DNA of 64,000 nucleotides from Artemisia argyi (GCA_030686995.1 CM060709.1:125208373-125272372); one strand, 5' to 3'; numbered from the stretch's first letter, positions 33,456 through 45,934 are shown. Translations and numbers: made by a program. Notes: generated by a model from the sequence alone, not told the origin.

Positions 33456-34435
33456 TCAAAGATTTATCATACCAATACCTGCTACCAGGTATTTAAACCT
33501 ACCTAAATCAAAAGCTTTGGTGAGAAGGTCTGCAAAATTATTTTCAGAATCAATTTTGACAACCTGGATTAATCCTTCTCATTGCAATCTCTTATGAAAT
33601 AGTGTCTGATTTCAATGTGTTTTGTTTTTGAATGTTGAACTGGATTTTTAATGATACAAATAGTACTGCTGTTGCCAATATAAATAATGGTGTTAAGAAA
33701 ATTGTACCCATAGTCAAGCAATTGATTCTGGATCCAAAGAACTTGTCCACAACAACTTGCACTTGCAACATATTCTGCTTCAGTTGTAGAATTTGCCACC
33801 ATTGTTTGCTTCTTGCATTGCCATGATATAAGTCTGCAGCCAAGAAATTGACATCCACCAGTTGTGGATTTTTTGTCTAGGGTTGCACCAGCATAGTCAC
33901 TATCTGAATAAGCTACCAAATCAAAAGATGATTCCCTTGGATACCATAGACCCAACTTTGGCTGGCCCTTGAGATATCTGAAGATTCTTTTGACTGCTGT
34001 GAGATGAGAAACTTTTGGATTAACTTGAAACCTTGCACATACACATACTGAGAACATGATATCTGGTCTTGATGATGTAAGGTACATTAGGGACCCAATC
34101 ATTGATCTGTAGTTGTGCACATCAACATCTTCACCTTCAGCATCTTTGAGTAACCCCTTTTCTGGATCCATTGGAGTACTTGCAACCTTTGAATCTGCAA
34201 ACCCAAATTTCCTTAGGATCTCTGCTACATACTTATCTTGGCTGATAAATATGCCTTATTTTGATTGTTTCACTTGGAGACCCAGAAAGAAAGTAAGTTC
34301 CCCCATGGAACTCATTTCAAACTTACTATGCATAAGTTTTTCAAACTCTACACACAATTCCTGATTTGTGGATCCAAAGATAATGTCATCAACATAAATC
34401 TGCACCAGCAAGATATCTTTCTTGGTTCTTTTGAT
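33456..34435 (-). pseudogene. D: RT C-terminus and RNase H
   Basis: After a frameshift near 34435 the RT continues with the catalytic [15 protein letters not shown] box and SMGELTFFLGLQVKQ; a TAA at 34256 interrupts the frame. RNase H follows in the same frame to 33569: YRSMIGSLMYLTSSRPDIMF, VAYSDSDYAGATLDKKSTTG, TEAEYVASASC and KTKHIEIRHYFIRD. A second frameshift near 33575 moves the last 40 residues (FADLLTKAFDLGRF, IGMINL) into another frame, ending at a TGA at 33456. Catalytic residues are present but the polyprotein cannot be made uninterrupted. Confidence 0.88.
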
Positions 34436-36992
34436 GAACAAAGTTTGGATCAATCTTGCCTCTTTGAAATCCATTTTCCAATAAATAGAAAGCCAATGTT
34501 TCATACCATGCCCTGGGAGCTTGGTGTAGACCATAAAGAGCTTTGGTAACCTTATAAACTTTGTCTGGATATTCTGCATCAATGAAACCTGGTGGTTGAG
34601 AAACATACACCTCTTCTTCAATAGTACCATATAAAAAGGCACTTTTGACATCCATTTGGTAGACAGTGAAGCCTATGAAAGAAGCATAGGCCAAGAATAG
34701 CCTAATTGCTTCAATTCTTGCAACTGGAGCAAAAACTTCTTCATAGTCCACTCCTTCTTCTTGAGTATACCCTTGGGCCACCAATCTGGCTTTGTTTTTG
34801 ATCACTATTCCCCTTTCATCTTTCTTATTTCTGAAAACCCATTTGGTTCCAATTGCCCTGTAACCTTTGGGCAAATCAACCAGAACCCAAACCTTCTGCA
34901 GTTTGAATTGAAGTAGCTCTTCTTGCATTGCTTCAACCCAGCTTGAGTCATCTAAGGCTTTTGTAATGTTTTTGGGTTCTACTTGAGAGAGAAAGCATGA
35001 AAACAGGCATATGTGGGCAACTTCATGGTTCTTTTCTTCATATACAGCTAGGACAAACCCATCTTTATCTGAAGATAAGACTTGAGTTCTTGTTTTAACA
35101 CCAGAATCAATGCTGCCAATCACATTATCAATGGAGTGATCTTTGAGAATTCTTGGGTTGTGTGTTGTAGGAACATCATAGGAAATTGGAAGATTTCCAA
35201 TCCCTGCATCTTCTGGTAAGGAATCATCTGATAGAACATTTAATGGTTCAGCAGGACCAATTTGTGAACTGGCAGTACCATCTATTGAACTGGCAGTACC
35301 ATCTGTTGAATTGGTAGTACCATTTTCATTTTTAGAATTTTCTTGATTCCCTTGATCTTGAGTTCCATGATCATCTTCAACACCTTCATTTGTAGTATTT
35401 GAAGGCTCTCCAAGACTTGAAGATGAATCCAATCCTGTCCAAATTGGCATCAAGATGTAATCTTGATCCTCAGATGTTTCAACATTGTCTTCATGACCTG
35501 CATTATCATTAGTATTTGTACCTGTGACAGGCACATAATTCATAGATTCTGAAAGCTTATCAATGTCAAAACACCAATCTGGTCCAATGCCTGCAACATT
35601 TGGTAGTTTCTCTTGAAACTCTATGTGCAGGTTTTCTTCCACTAGCCTAGTGCATTTATTGTACACCCTATAGGCCTTACTTTGCAAAGAATACCCTCTC
35701 ATGTAGCCTTCATCAGCTTTTCCTTCAAACTTTCCTAGATGATCTTTGGTATTGAGAATAGTGACATGACATCCAAAAGGTCTCATAAAACTTAGAGATG
35801 GTGTTCTACCAAACAAAAGTTCATAAGGAGTCTTTCTATGAGGTTTAATCACAAGAACCCTATTCTGTACATAACAAGCAGTACCTACTGCTTCAGCCCA
35901 AAATGAAACAGGCAACTTAGAATCTACTAGCATTGTTCTAGCAACCTCTATAAGTGTTCTATTTTTCCTTTCTGCTACTCCATTTTGCTGTGGGGTTCTA
36001 GCTACACTATATTCTCTTTTTATTCCTTTTTCTTTGCAAAAGTCATCCATAACTCTATTCTTGAATTCTGTCCCATTGTCACATCTAATTATTTTTACTT
36101 TCTTATCAATTTGGTTTTCTATTCCTGTAATGTAGGACTTAAGGATCTCACTTGTTTCATCCTTAGTTTTTAAAAAGAAAACCCAAGAGAATCTGCTGTA
36201 ATCATCAGTAACAACAAGACAATATCTTTTACCATTCAAGCTATTCACAGAAGTAGGACCAAAAAGGTCCATATGAAGCATGTATAAAGCTTGAGAAATT
36301 GAGTTATAGGTCTTGGGCTTACAAGAAGCTCTATGTTGTTTGCCTTTTAGACAATCAACACAGGTTTGGTCATTTTGAAAAATCTTTTTGGGTAAACCTC
36401 TAACCAAATCATATTTTGCAATTGTATTGATTGTTTTAAAGTTTACATGACCAAGTCTTCTATGCCAAAGCATAGATTCATCCAATGAGGGTTTTGCTAC
36501 TAGACAGGTTAAACTCTCTTTAGGAACAATGTTCTTTAAATCAACAATGTACATATTGTTCTTTCTACGGATTTTAAGAAGAATATGACTTTCATCAGGA
36601 ATTTTAAAATCAGGAGAAAGTACAATGCATTCAGTGTCAGTAAAAAGAACTTTGTTCTTTGTGTCACACATTTGTGAGACACTTAAGAGATTAAACTGTA
36701 GTTCTTTCACAAAGTACACATTTTCAAAATCTAATTTACTGGTTTTAATTGTACCTTTACCAGTAATCTTTCCTTTGATTCCTCCCCCAAAGGTAACATA
36801 TCCTCCATCAAATGATTTGAAGTCTGTGAGGTAAGACATGTTGCCTGTCATGTGCCTTGAACATCCACTATCTACATATCCTTGATCTGCAATATCATTT
36901 GAATGTTCCTGCACATGTATACACATATTAGTTTCCTTGGGGTACCCAAGCCATGACTGACTTGGGTTTGCCTTGTGCATCAATGTAATCAA
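34389..36992 (-). pseudogene. D: protease, integrase and RT N-terminus
   Basis: An 867-codon frame. The Copia protease active site [12 protein letters not shown] is at Asp41. The pre-integrase zinc domain has HRRLGHVN and [10 protein letters not shown]. The integrase core has D in [11 protein letters not shown] in [10 protein letters not shown] and E in [10 protein letters not shown] long acidic, Thr/Ser/Gly-rich linker follows, with two GTASS repeats. RT begins at [13 protein letters not shown], with [19 protein letters not shown] and [11 protein letters not shown] frameshift near 34435 ends the frame before the YVDD box. It overlaps the end of the gag frame at 36928-36992 in a different frame, which is either decay or a gag/pol frameshift arrangement. 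Confidence 0.9.
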
Positions 36993-39543
36993 ACCTTTTT
37001 AGGACCGTTGATGCACCATTTGGTTGGAGTGGTCTCCAAATCCAACATGCTGAGGACTTAACAGCATTTTCATTTTTGACACATTTTGTGGTTTTTGGTC
37101 TAACAATACCAAATTTGGCAGTACCAATTGGTCTACCATTTGGTCTAGCAGGACCATATGGTCTAGCAGGACCTTTTGGTTTTGGTCTCCAGTCATGAGT
37201 TTTATCCACAAAATTTCTTTCAATGTGACTTTTCACAACTTTTGGTGCATGTTTGAAAGTATATCTTGCACCCTTAGTAGTGAATTTTGGGAAAACAGGC
37301 TCATTTGGTCTAACAGTATGATTGACTTTTGGTGTGTCAGATTTCACAGAACCTTTTCTGGGGTTTGTTTTACTTGTTTTAGAACTTGATGTACTCCCAG
37401 AAACCCAATTGTTACAATAAGCATGAGTATGATTAAAACTACCACAGTAATAGCATGCCTTATTGTACAAAACAAAGTTATCACCAAGTTGATGTGACTT
37501 AAGATTGTTCCAATTTCTCTGACTACCTCTAGGTTTGCTATTACATTTAGCACAATATTCAACTGTTTTTAGAACAACTTTAGTCTTTGTGATACTTTCT
37601 ACACTTTTAGGACTGCTTGGCCCTACTTTGTTTCCTTTCTTAGAAACAGTCTCTTTTCCACTGTCATCAGATGTACAACCTTCAATAGATGTAACATCTG
37701 AGCTCTTATCAGTGAGCACCTTTTCTTTGGAGAGAGAAGTATTACTTGTACTCTCAAAAGGTTCACTATTTTCTACAGGTTTTACTTTTTCTAGTGGTTT
37801 ATTTGTGAGTTCATGTAAACCTGATTCAGCAAGATCTAAACCTGGGGGACAAGGAATTCCTCCGTAAGGAGGTGGACATGTTTTGTATCCAATCCCAGAT
37901 TTGATTTTCTTGTTCATTTGATTTTCAACTATACTTTTAGTACATGCAGAAGCATTTTCTAATGTTGTAACAGTTAGTTGAATATTATCTTTTGCTTGTT
38001 TCACTTTAGCAAACTCAGTTCTTAACAGGTTTATTTCAGCATCTTTAAGAAATATGTCTCTATTAAGAATAGCTTTTGTGTCAGAAAAGGTGAGTTCATT
38101 TTCTCTAAAGTGAATTATCTGTTTTTCAAGTTTGGACATACCACACTTATGATTAACTAGATCTTGATAGGTTTTTCTTTGTTCTTCTTTTAGTTCATCA
38201 TAAAGTTTTCTTAAGATTTCTAGTTCTTTAAAAACTTCACAAGTAGCAGAACATTTAGTAATTTGTACCTCAGGATTAGAGAGAGCCATTAAAGCCATTT
38301 CATTTGAGGATGAATCTTCTTCACCCATAAAGCTCCAATCAAAACCCAGCCCATCAATAGCTACCATAGCTTTTGTTTCAGTGATGTCCACTTCTTTGCT
38401 CTTGTTCTCATTGTTTCCCCTGTTCTTGTTCTCAAAACCTCTTCCCTTATCACCCTGCTTCTTTGGTCTTCTACATTCCCTTGAGTAGTGACCCTTCATG
38501 TGGCAGTTGTAGCACTCCACTTTAGACTTGTCATACCCAGCAGGTTCATTGCCATTGATGACAATCTTCTTTCCAGTCCTCATCAAATATTTCTTAGCCC
38601 TCATGCTAAGAAGTGAAAGCTGCCATTTTATGTCCATTTCTTCAAGATCATCATCACTGATCTCTTGAAGATCTTCAAAGGTCAATGTGGAACCATTGTG
38701 TTGTGATGTTAGAAAAGCACAACCAACTGTTTCATCTAAAATGGTTTTGGTACTGCTGGAAATACTGGCAGTACCAAAATTTGTGTTGGCAGTACCTTCT
38801 TCTCTACCATCTTCTTCATCAACTTTCTTGGAAGGACCATGAGATGACATAAATGCCATATTTCCTGACCTTGAGCTAGTAGACTTCTTTAGTTCATGCT
38901 CTACTATTTTCAAGTTGCTGTAAAGATCATTGAGACTCATGGAATCAATATCTGGTTTGTTTTTCCAGACAATGACATGCATGGCCTATTCAGAGGGTAG
39001 ACTTCTAAGGAATTTGGAGTTTAAGTCTTCTTGAGATATTATCACTTCATGAATGGCTAACTGACTAGAAAGCTTTTGTAGTCTAATGAACATGCTGTCC
39101 AAAGACTCATTTGGTGTGGCTGAAAAGTTTTCAATCTATTGTTTTAAAAGTGTTTTCTGGGTTTTCTTGGTGGCATCATTACCACCAAATCTAGCCACAA
39201 TAGCTTGAAAAAGGGTTTTAGCACACTTGTATTTGTTAAAGACTAGAAGCTGGTCATTTGGAATAGACATGAGAAGCATACTCTTGGCTTTAAGATCATT
39301 TCTCTTTTGAATTCTTTCTTCAGCGGTTATTGGGTTTACTTGCACAATTGTGACAAGTGCATCATTTACTGTGGAGGTGGTGGTTGCTGGCTTAAATGAG
39401 TTTCCTTCTTCAATAATCTCCCAAAGTGCATAGTCTTGCACTTGGAAGTATTGTTCAACCCTCAGTCTCCACATTTCAAACTCATTCTGTTTGAGTAATG
39501 GAAGTTTTGCAGCCACATTGGTTTGAATGTGCTCAACATCCAT
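36928..39543 (-). pseudogene. D: Gag with two zinc knuckles, two TAG stops
   Basis: One frame from the ATG at 39543 to the stop at 36928 (872 codons including stops), with TAGs at 39136-39138 and 38986-38988; the open parts are 135 and 684 codons. The N-terminus has LPLLKQNEFEMWRLRVEQYF and the UBN2-type block ending NKYKCAKTLFQAIVARFGGN. The first zinc knuckle is CYNCHMKGHYSREC, the second CYYCGSFNHTHAYC, both CX2CX4HX4C. A Lys/Glu-rich coiled region lies between them. The tail has GPARP and GTAKF repeats. It is the capsid and nucleocapsid part. It lies directly after the PBS, so the start is well supported. Confidence 0.88.
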
Positions 39544-39580
39544 TTTTGCTTTGTTCTTTTATGTCGTAAATATCAGCCTC

Positions 39581-39592
39581 GCTCTGATACCA
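39581..39592 (-). promoter_or_regulatory. Primer-binding site of Copia D
   Basis: Minus strand TGGTATCAGAGC, two bases inside the 5' LTR; complementary to initiator tRNA-Met. Confidence 0.9.
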
Positions 39593-39594
39593 CT

Positions 39595-40296
39595 TGTGGG
39601 AAGGGATTCGTTCAAACACTTGGGATGTTAATCTTAGTAATGTGTTTGGGATATTTATGAGTGGATGTGATCTAGCATGCGGAATCTACTAAAACACACT
39701 AAAGGAACAAAGGCGGTGAGTAGGTAAAAGAGAATGAGCACAACAAGAATAACACAAAACGATTCAATATTATTGATGAAATAATACGGGTGATCTAAAC
39801 TATCACCAGGATTACAAGTGTAACCTTGAATCTTTGATACGTGAAAAGGTTAAAGATGGAAGTTATGCATGGGAAAGCTATGAAAGCTGTAAGAAAAGAT
39901 ATATCTAAGATGTTGTCTTAAGGGTTCCTTTTATAGCATAAGGAGCCCTTATTACAAGTGGTCAAGTTGCTTAATATAATATAATAGAGGCTTATCTTAT
40001 CCTAATATTACACCTTTCAAGGTAAAACACTCCATTATATCTACTGAGTCTTCTGTACTACTTCTACTAAACATATAACTTTGTACAAAGACTAATAATA
40101 CAAGTAAATATCTCTAATTAAAATATAGCAACTTGTCATGAAAACTGGCAGGACCTTCTTTAACTAGCAGTACCTTCTTACCCAGAAGGTACTGTTAGAA
40201 TATCTTCAACATCAGCAGAAAATGAGGAGGCAGGCTTAACTATCACTAGCAGGCTCTTCTGGCAGACTCTTTACTCTGTGCATTTTATTCCCAACA
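39595..40296 (-). repeat. 5' LTR of Copia D
   Basis: 702 bp, starting TGTTGGGAAT at 40296. It contains the TATA-like box at about 39933-39942 and GGTACTGC near 40167-40174. About 7 differences from the 3' LTR. Confidence 0.95.
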
Positions 40297-41208
40297 AAGG
40301 ACTTACTCCAAAAAGTCCCTCATCATGGCATAGATCTTTGGCTCCAAGTCCAAATCTTCTATGACCATATCGATCTCTCCACAAGGTGAGTCATTGACCA
40401 ATCGGCCGGTGGTAATCTACGTGATCTAAGTGCGGAACAATCATGGGAACTCATAGAATATCTTACTCTCTATGACAACGAAAGTTAGAATGATCCCCGC
40501 GATTTGAACAAAACGGTCAAGGCAATATCTTTGCCTTTGAAAAATTCTAGCACTCCCGACCGTAGGATCAAGGAACTTGAAGGTCGAGTCAAGTTTCTCA
40601 TGAAATCCTACGAAGCTCCTAAGCCTTCAAGCCAAGTGAACAAAATCGTTTCTTCATGTAAAATGTGTAATGGCCCTCACGAAACTCATAACTGCATGGA
40701 GCTTCCAAAACGCGCTTATAATGAATTCACATCATCTCACGATGGTCGAGGTCCTCGAAACTTTGACGAAGCCTATGAGGCATGGAAGGATAAACCTAAT
40801 TTCAGAGGGTACAAAATGCGGAGCGTATCCTTCAATGACTCCTTCCCACTCGAATGGTCCGAGCATTTTCCATCACAGAGCACTCCTAGGCAAAGCTGTG
40901 AAGATGCCCTGCGAAAGTTCATTCTCTCTCAAGAATTACAGCTCTCTACGCTCGAGGCTAAGTTTAGACAACAGCAAGCCGATATGAATAACAAGATTTG
41001 TAATCTGTTAACTGCTATTAAAGAGCACGCCGTTAATAAACCGATTCAAGCTGAAGAGGTCAAATCTGTCACCGTCATGAATCAGCCAACTTCTCCTGTG
41101 AAAATAAAAAGTCCTAGTAAGCTATTTAAATATCTATCACCAAAAGTGAAAGATCCTGTTAACCCTATGGAACCAATCCATTTTGTGAACACCATCACCA
41201 CAAATTAA
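40297..41208 (+). pseudogene. B: Gag C-terminal part
   Basis: Gag resumes directly after Copia D: HHGIDLWLQVQIFYDHIDL is readable from 40330, with stops before 40504, then a 234-codon open part. The knuckle CKMCNGPHETHNC, the block RAYNEFTSSHDGRGPR and the coil LQLSTLEAKFRQQQADMNNK match A gag closely. It ends at a TAA at 41206. The fit with the left half across D confirms that D sits inside one gag codon series. Confidence 0.88.
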
Positions 41209-42098
41209 CTCAGGATCCCTCATTATCCAAACATGTCCACTTTGTCAATGTTGTCACCATTAAGCCAAAAGATAAGGATATAGAAGAAAGTGACAAATAT
41301 GAAGTTGAAGTAGAAACCGAGACTAGGGATGAAATTAGGGAAGTTGAGGTTAATAAGGGAAAAGAGTTAGAGGAAGTAGAAACTATAGAAGAGTACTTTG
41401 ATAAGTTGCCCACCAAGGAAGAACGGGAATATCATAAGGATTTATTCGATGGCCCCGAGACACCATATATCCTTGGCACACCCCTTATCAAAATGGGAGA
41501 CCCCTCTAACATCAACATACCATGCAACATCGGGCATATGCATATATGGAAAGCTTATATCGATCCTAGATCTCCTGTAAACATCATGACTAGGACTTAT
41601 TATAATTGGGTGATGAAGAAACAACTTGGTTATAGGATGATGCCCAATAAGAATTTGATAAGTAATTTTGTAGGAAGAGTGAAGGGATTGCATGTGATTA
41701 TAGGTAATTTCACTTATGAGATCGATTTTATGATAGTAGAAGATACTCGTCCGGTGATAGATGATTGCCTAAGCCAAGTGGTGTTCGGAAAACCATTTGT
41801 TGAGACCACTAAGATGAGTTATGATCCGACTCTAGGGATAGTTAGGTTTAAGGAAGAGAATGATGAGATTGCCTACCAAATGCCCTATAAGATTGAGCAA
41901 TACCGCCTCCTATCTAATATAGAAAAGAAATACAAACAAGCGGCTTATTATAGGAATGATGAGGATAGACGTAGAGGAGTAGAATATGTGAAGAATAGGA
42001 TGCTTGGTTTCTACAAAGAATGTCTGCAATTAGGTTCGGAATACAAAACTGGTATAGGAGATGACCTAGAGAGTGAAACCAACAATGAGGTCACGTAG
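41209..42098 (+). pseudogene. B: protease-like domain
   Basis: After an acidic Glu/Val/Lys-rich stretch (41240-41400) a 230-codon open frame (41406-42098) carries YILGTPLIKMGDPSNINIPC, YIDPRSPVNIM, a VIIGNFTYEIDFMIVED block and LSQVVFGKPFVE. These are the plant Gypsy retropepsin-like blocks, but the catalytic D-S/T-G is DPR here, so activity is doubtful. The frame ends EVT and stop, matching A at 20443. No RT or integrase follows. Confidence 0.78.
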
Positions 42099-44513
42099 TA
42101 ACCCATGACCTTGAGTCTAGCTACAAGACTCGTAAATAAAGAAAAGCGCTTCTTGGGAGGCAACCCATGCTTTGTGTGATTTTTATTTTTGTTTGAGTGT
42201 TATTTGCTTCCGTATGCATGCTTTATTTTTATTGTTGGTAGATCATGTTTCAAACTAAAATGGTGAAAATACTTTATTTTGTTGTTTGGCTTAGTCTTAA
42301 CTTCATCCAAAGGTATTTCGCAAAAGATAAGTGTAAGGGGAAACCCCAAATATTTTTTTAAAGAAACAAACTCGATCATGATTCTCCACGATATTAAGTG
42401 AACATGTATATTCGTATTTGTTAGAGTCAAATGCTTGTATCGAGTCATAATGATGTTTTGCAAGATTTTCCAGGAAGTAGGACGAAGTTTTTCCAGAAAT
42501 TTTCCGAAAACTTAACATAAGAATTTCTGCAGGTCACTTCTGACGGCGTCATGAGTTTACTCTTGACGGCGTCACGTGTAAAATTCTAGAAATTTTACCA
42601 GTTTTGTTTTTCTAACGGAGTCTTAAAGTTTTTGTTGAATCTTTAGTTTTATAATCTCCAGGAAATCTGCAAACATCATTCCACAAGCATTATATCTTAT
42701 TTTGTTTTCTAGGTTTTATTAGCATATATAGATTGCCGCCGATTTTATGCGAGGTTGCCTTGTCTGTTTTCTCATGTTTTACAGGTTATGTATGACAAGA
42801 AGATGATTTATATTCTGGAAGGGAAGCTTTGATTGTTCATTTTCTTAGAGGAAGATCTAACCTGGCCACCTTATTATCCATACCGAGCGAATCAGGGGAG
42901 TATTTGATTTCATTCGTTTTACTTATTTCACTTTTACATTCTTTACTTGAACATTGGGGACAATGTTCATCCTAAGTGTAAGGGGAGGGTAAAATGATGA
43001 TACTTTACAGATACACTTTCGCTTGAGTTTGTTTGTTTGATGGTAGATGTGTAATAAAACTATGAGAAATACTTGTTAGTGCAATTTTAGCGCCAAATTT
43101 AAAATTTTTTACAACATTTAGGAGTGAAACTTTAGCCATAGCAAGCGTCTTATGGATAGGAGATTGTATGACTAGCACAAAACTGTACCATTCAGAAAAA
43201 TTTTCCACCCAAATAAGTGAGGTTCGCCTTTAGATTTGATAGGAAAAGCATTTACTATTAGTGCTTATGAGTGTACCGGTAGCATTTAGATTCTAGAACT
43301 TGCGTTAGTGATGCATCCCGAGACCGCTAGTGAGACTACATTCGTGTGGTAGGATTTACTACATGATAAGAGGCATTAGGATCACCCTTGTGTTAAACCC
43401 GTATCATAATTACTTGACCATTTAACTGATATTACTTGGCTAGTTAAGTCAATTAATTTTTCTCACACCATTAGCTTTGTACTCATTTTTAGTACACGAA
43501 ACCCGTAGTACACCCCTCCGAGCCTATCTTTTCGTTTCTAACTTTAATCATTTTACTTAAAGGAAGAATTTGTTACACCCCACTTAAATGTACACCCAAA
43601 TCGCCTTAGCCTTCCGTGTATGCACTCATCTTTAGTGCATTATTGTTATTTGTTAAACCCTAAGTTAATTATCTAATTGATTACATGGTTGCTAAGTCGA
43701 GTCATATCCTTGTACATATTGTTTTGGGACGATTGGGACTCATGGGTAATGTACTTATTTTATGGAGTAATGGGGAAGAACATATATTATTACCCCCGTA
43801 TATGCGTTAATCTTAAAAGTACTCCAAGTGTTTTGATTTTCTTAATTCAAGTCATTAGATTAGTTTATTGTAAAGTATATAAAAATTCAAGTGTAAGGGG
43901 AATTTTCATTCCCTATGATGTATTATTTTGGATGGTAGGGTAAGAGTGTATGAAAAAAAAAAAAAAAAAAAAAATCAAGAAAAAGAAAAAAAAAATAGAA
44001 AAAGAAAAAGAGAAAAAACATACGACTACCATCCCCTTTCATTCTATGTTCATTTTATGTTTTTGTTATTTTTCATTTATTAGCTTAAGTCGAGTATAGT
44101 CTTGGCTTAGCAACGCCATATTGTACATGTAGTTAACCAAGATTGTTAACTCGCCACCAGTAAAGACTGCCTATATCCAACAAAACCGTGTATTCCATAT
44201 CCCTACACCTAACGTTACAACCCTTTAAAAGACCTCTTTGATAGTTTATCCTAGGTGCTTATGACAGGTAGTGAGAGATGTTTTCCATTTCCATATTGTG
44301 ATATATACTTTATTACACCCGAGAGATGTGAGTATCTAAACACTATTTGTGAGGTGCTAGTGTATGACCTCCTTGCTTGTCTTTGGTCTTTAGTGGAACG
44401 ATTATTTGTTGTAATTACTTTTATATTAGTGTTAAATGACCCCTAACTTGTATTTTGATTAGAATAAAAGCGCATTTGCTTGATGACAAACAAATCTCAA
44501 GTGTAAGGGTATA
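42099..44513 (+). other. B: 3' internal non-coding region
   Basis: Collinear with A's 3' region. It contains TGACGGCGTCA at 42541 and a second at 42564, a CTTTACTTGAACATTGGGGACAATG-like signal near 42945, an A22 run at 43953-43974 followed by AAAAAGAAAAAG-rich sequence, and CAAGTGTAAGGGTATA as PPT at 44498-44513. The short open frames are not supported. Confidence 0.75.
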
Positions 44514-45934
44514 TGATGAGGCGAAAAATGGACCACTTTTAGGGGGTCATTTAAGCTCGGAATTGAATTTATTTGATCAAATATTGCCCTAAATCGTTCC
44601 TTTTGTGATTTTAGGTACTTTGGGAGTGAATTCTGGAAAATGAAGCATTTTGGACGTTTTTGGAGCATAAAAGTGAAGAAAATGGCAAAGACTTAATTTT
44701 CCATGCTGAGAACAGTACCTGACGGCGTCAAGAAGAGAATCATGACGGTGTCAAGAGTAAAATCCGTGATGACCTAGTGAAAACCTGAAGGCGTCACAAG
44801 AAGGGCATCAAGAGTTAATGTTATGACGGCCTGCAATTGGAATACACATGACGGCGTCAAACCCAGATCTAGGCAGTCTGAGAAATTATTTGGCGACGAG
44901 ATGATGGCGTCAGAAGTTTGTTCTTGACGCCGTCACCTATCAGAATCTATATATAGTTTTCTATTTTTCATTCATTAAGAGAGGAACTTGTGTGGAGAAT
45001 ACTAGGGTCGAACTTTATAAACCCTAGGTCATTTTTTACTGTATTTTCAAGGGTTCTCACCCCTTGAATCCTTTCATGTTCAATTGAGATAAGTCTTCTT
45101 TCAATTCATTCAATATGTCTATGTGTTGTTTGAATTTATCTTATGCTTGTCTTGATTTCAACATGCTAGGCTAGATCTATCATGTGTTTGCTTAGATGTA
45201 ATGAAACCTAGATGTTAATTATAGGTTGATTTCTTGTTTATAGTTGTAATGGATGAATGATTTCAATGTTAGGCTTAAGAAAACTGGCAGATCTCCATTG
45301 TGTAACATGCTTGAACGTCTTAAAAAACATGAACCGATGTGTACTAGGTTTTATTGGTTGTATTTAATGCATGAGCAAATTCTAGTGATCCCATGTTAGG
45401 AGCTTCTTAGCCAGCTCGACATAGGAGTGAAGTAGGCGCTTATAGGATTGGGGAAGTAACTACGCCACCCCATGAATGGTATTAAGGAATACAACCCGTC
45501 ATCCACGCAACTGTAACAAGTAATTAACCTGTAAAAGATATCTAGGGAGTAGTGAAATCTAAGTAAACACAATTCTCCCATATATTGCTCACACCTCTAG
45601 TATAATTTAGTTTATTTTCATTTCTAGTATTTTATTTTGATTGCATCTTAGTATTGGGTTAGTTGACTAGCAACTAATTCCGCTCAACTCCTTCAAAACC
45701 GAGATTTTTACTTGCTTTCATAAAAATATAAAAATACAAAAGGAATTATCCCTCATCTCTAGACCTAGTCTTTAGGTTTTCTAATCCTAGCGACACTATT
45801 CCTAGCTGAACGATCAATCCCCCGGTACTTGTCATTATACTATACTACATCGATCAGGTACACTGCCTGGTGGGGGTTGTAAGCTTCTCGAGATCCCTCG
45901 AGAGGTAAAGCCTGGTGCAATCCCTACGCTACCA
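44514..45934 (+). repeat. 3' LTR of Gypsy B
   Basis: 1421 bp, TGATGAGGCG to ACGCTACCA, followed by the TSD CCATT. Compared with the 5' LTR it has about 39 substitutions and 4 extra bases near 45915. Confidence 0.93.

Larger units (their letters stand above)
29161..40296 (-). mobile_element. Copia element D, youngest of the nest, with large accessory ORF
   Basis: 11,136 bp. LTRs 29161-29862 and 39595-40296 are both 702 bp with about 7 differences by eye (1%). TSD AAGGA is perfect (29156-29160 and 40297-40301). Minus-strand order: LTR, PBS, gag with two zinc knuckles, protease, integrase, RT, RNase H, spacer with a 116-bp duplication, accessory ORF, PPT, LTR. Length, RT blocks ([10 protein letters not shown]) and the extra 3' ORF suggest a SIRE/Maximus-like element (inference). 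Its target is the gag of B. Confidence 0.95.
27043..45934 (+). mobile_element. Gypsy element B, gag-only, inserted in C gag
   Basis: LTRs 27043-28459 (1417 bp) and 44514-45934 (1421 bp), with a perfect TSD CCATT (27038-27042 and 45935-45939). It is the same family as A, in the opposite orientation. Its gag is split by Copia D (29161-40296 plus TSD AAGGA). Without D it would be about 7.75 kb, near A's 8.3 kb, and it also lacks RT and integrase. About 39 LTR differences were counted by eye (2.8%), plus a 4-bp indel, so it is older than A. Confidence 0.92.
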
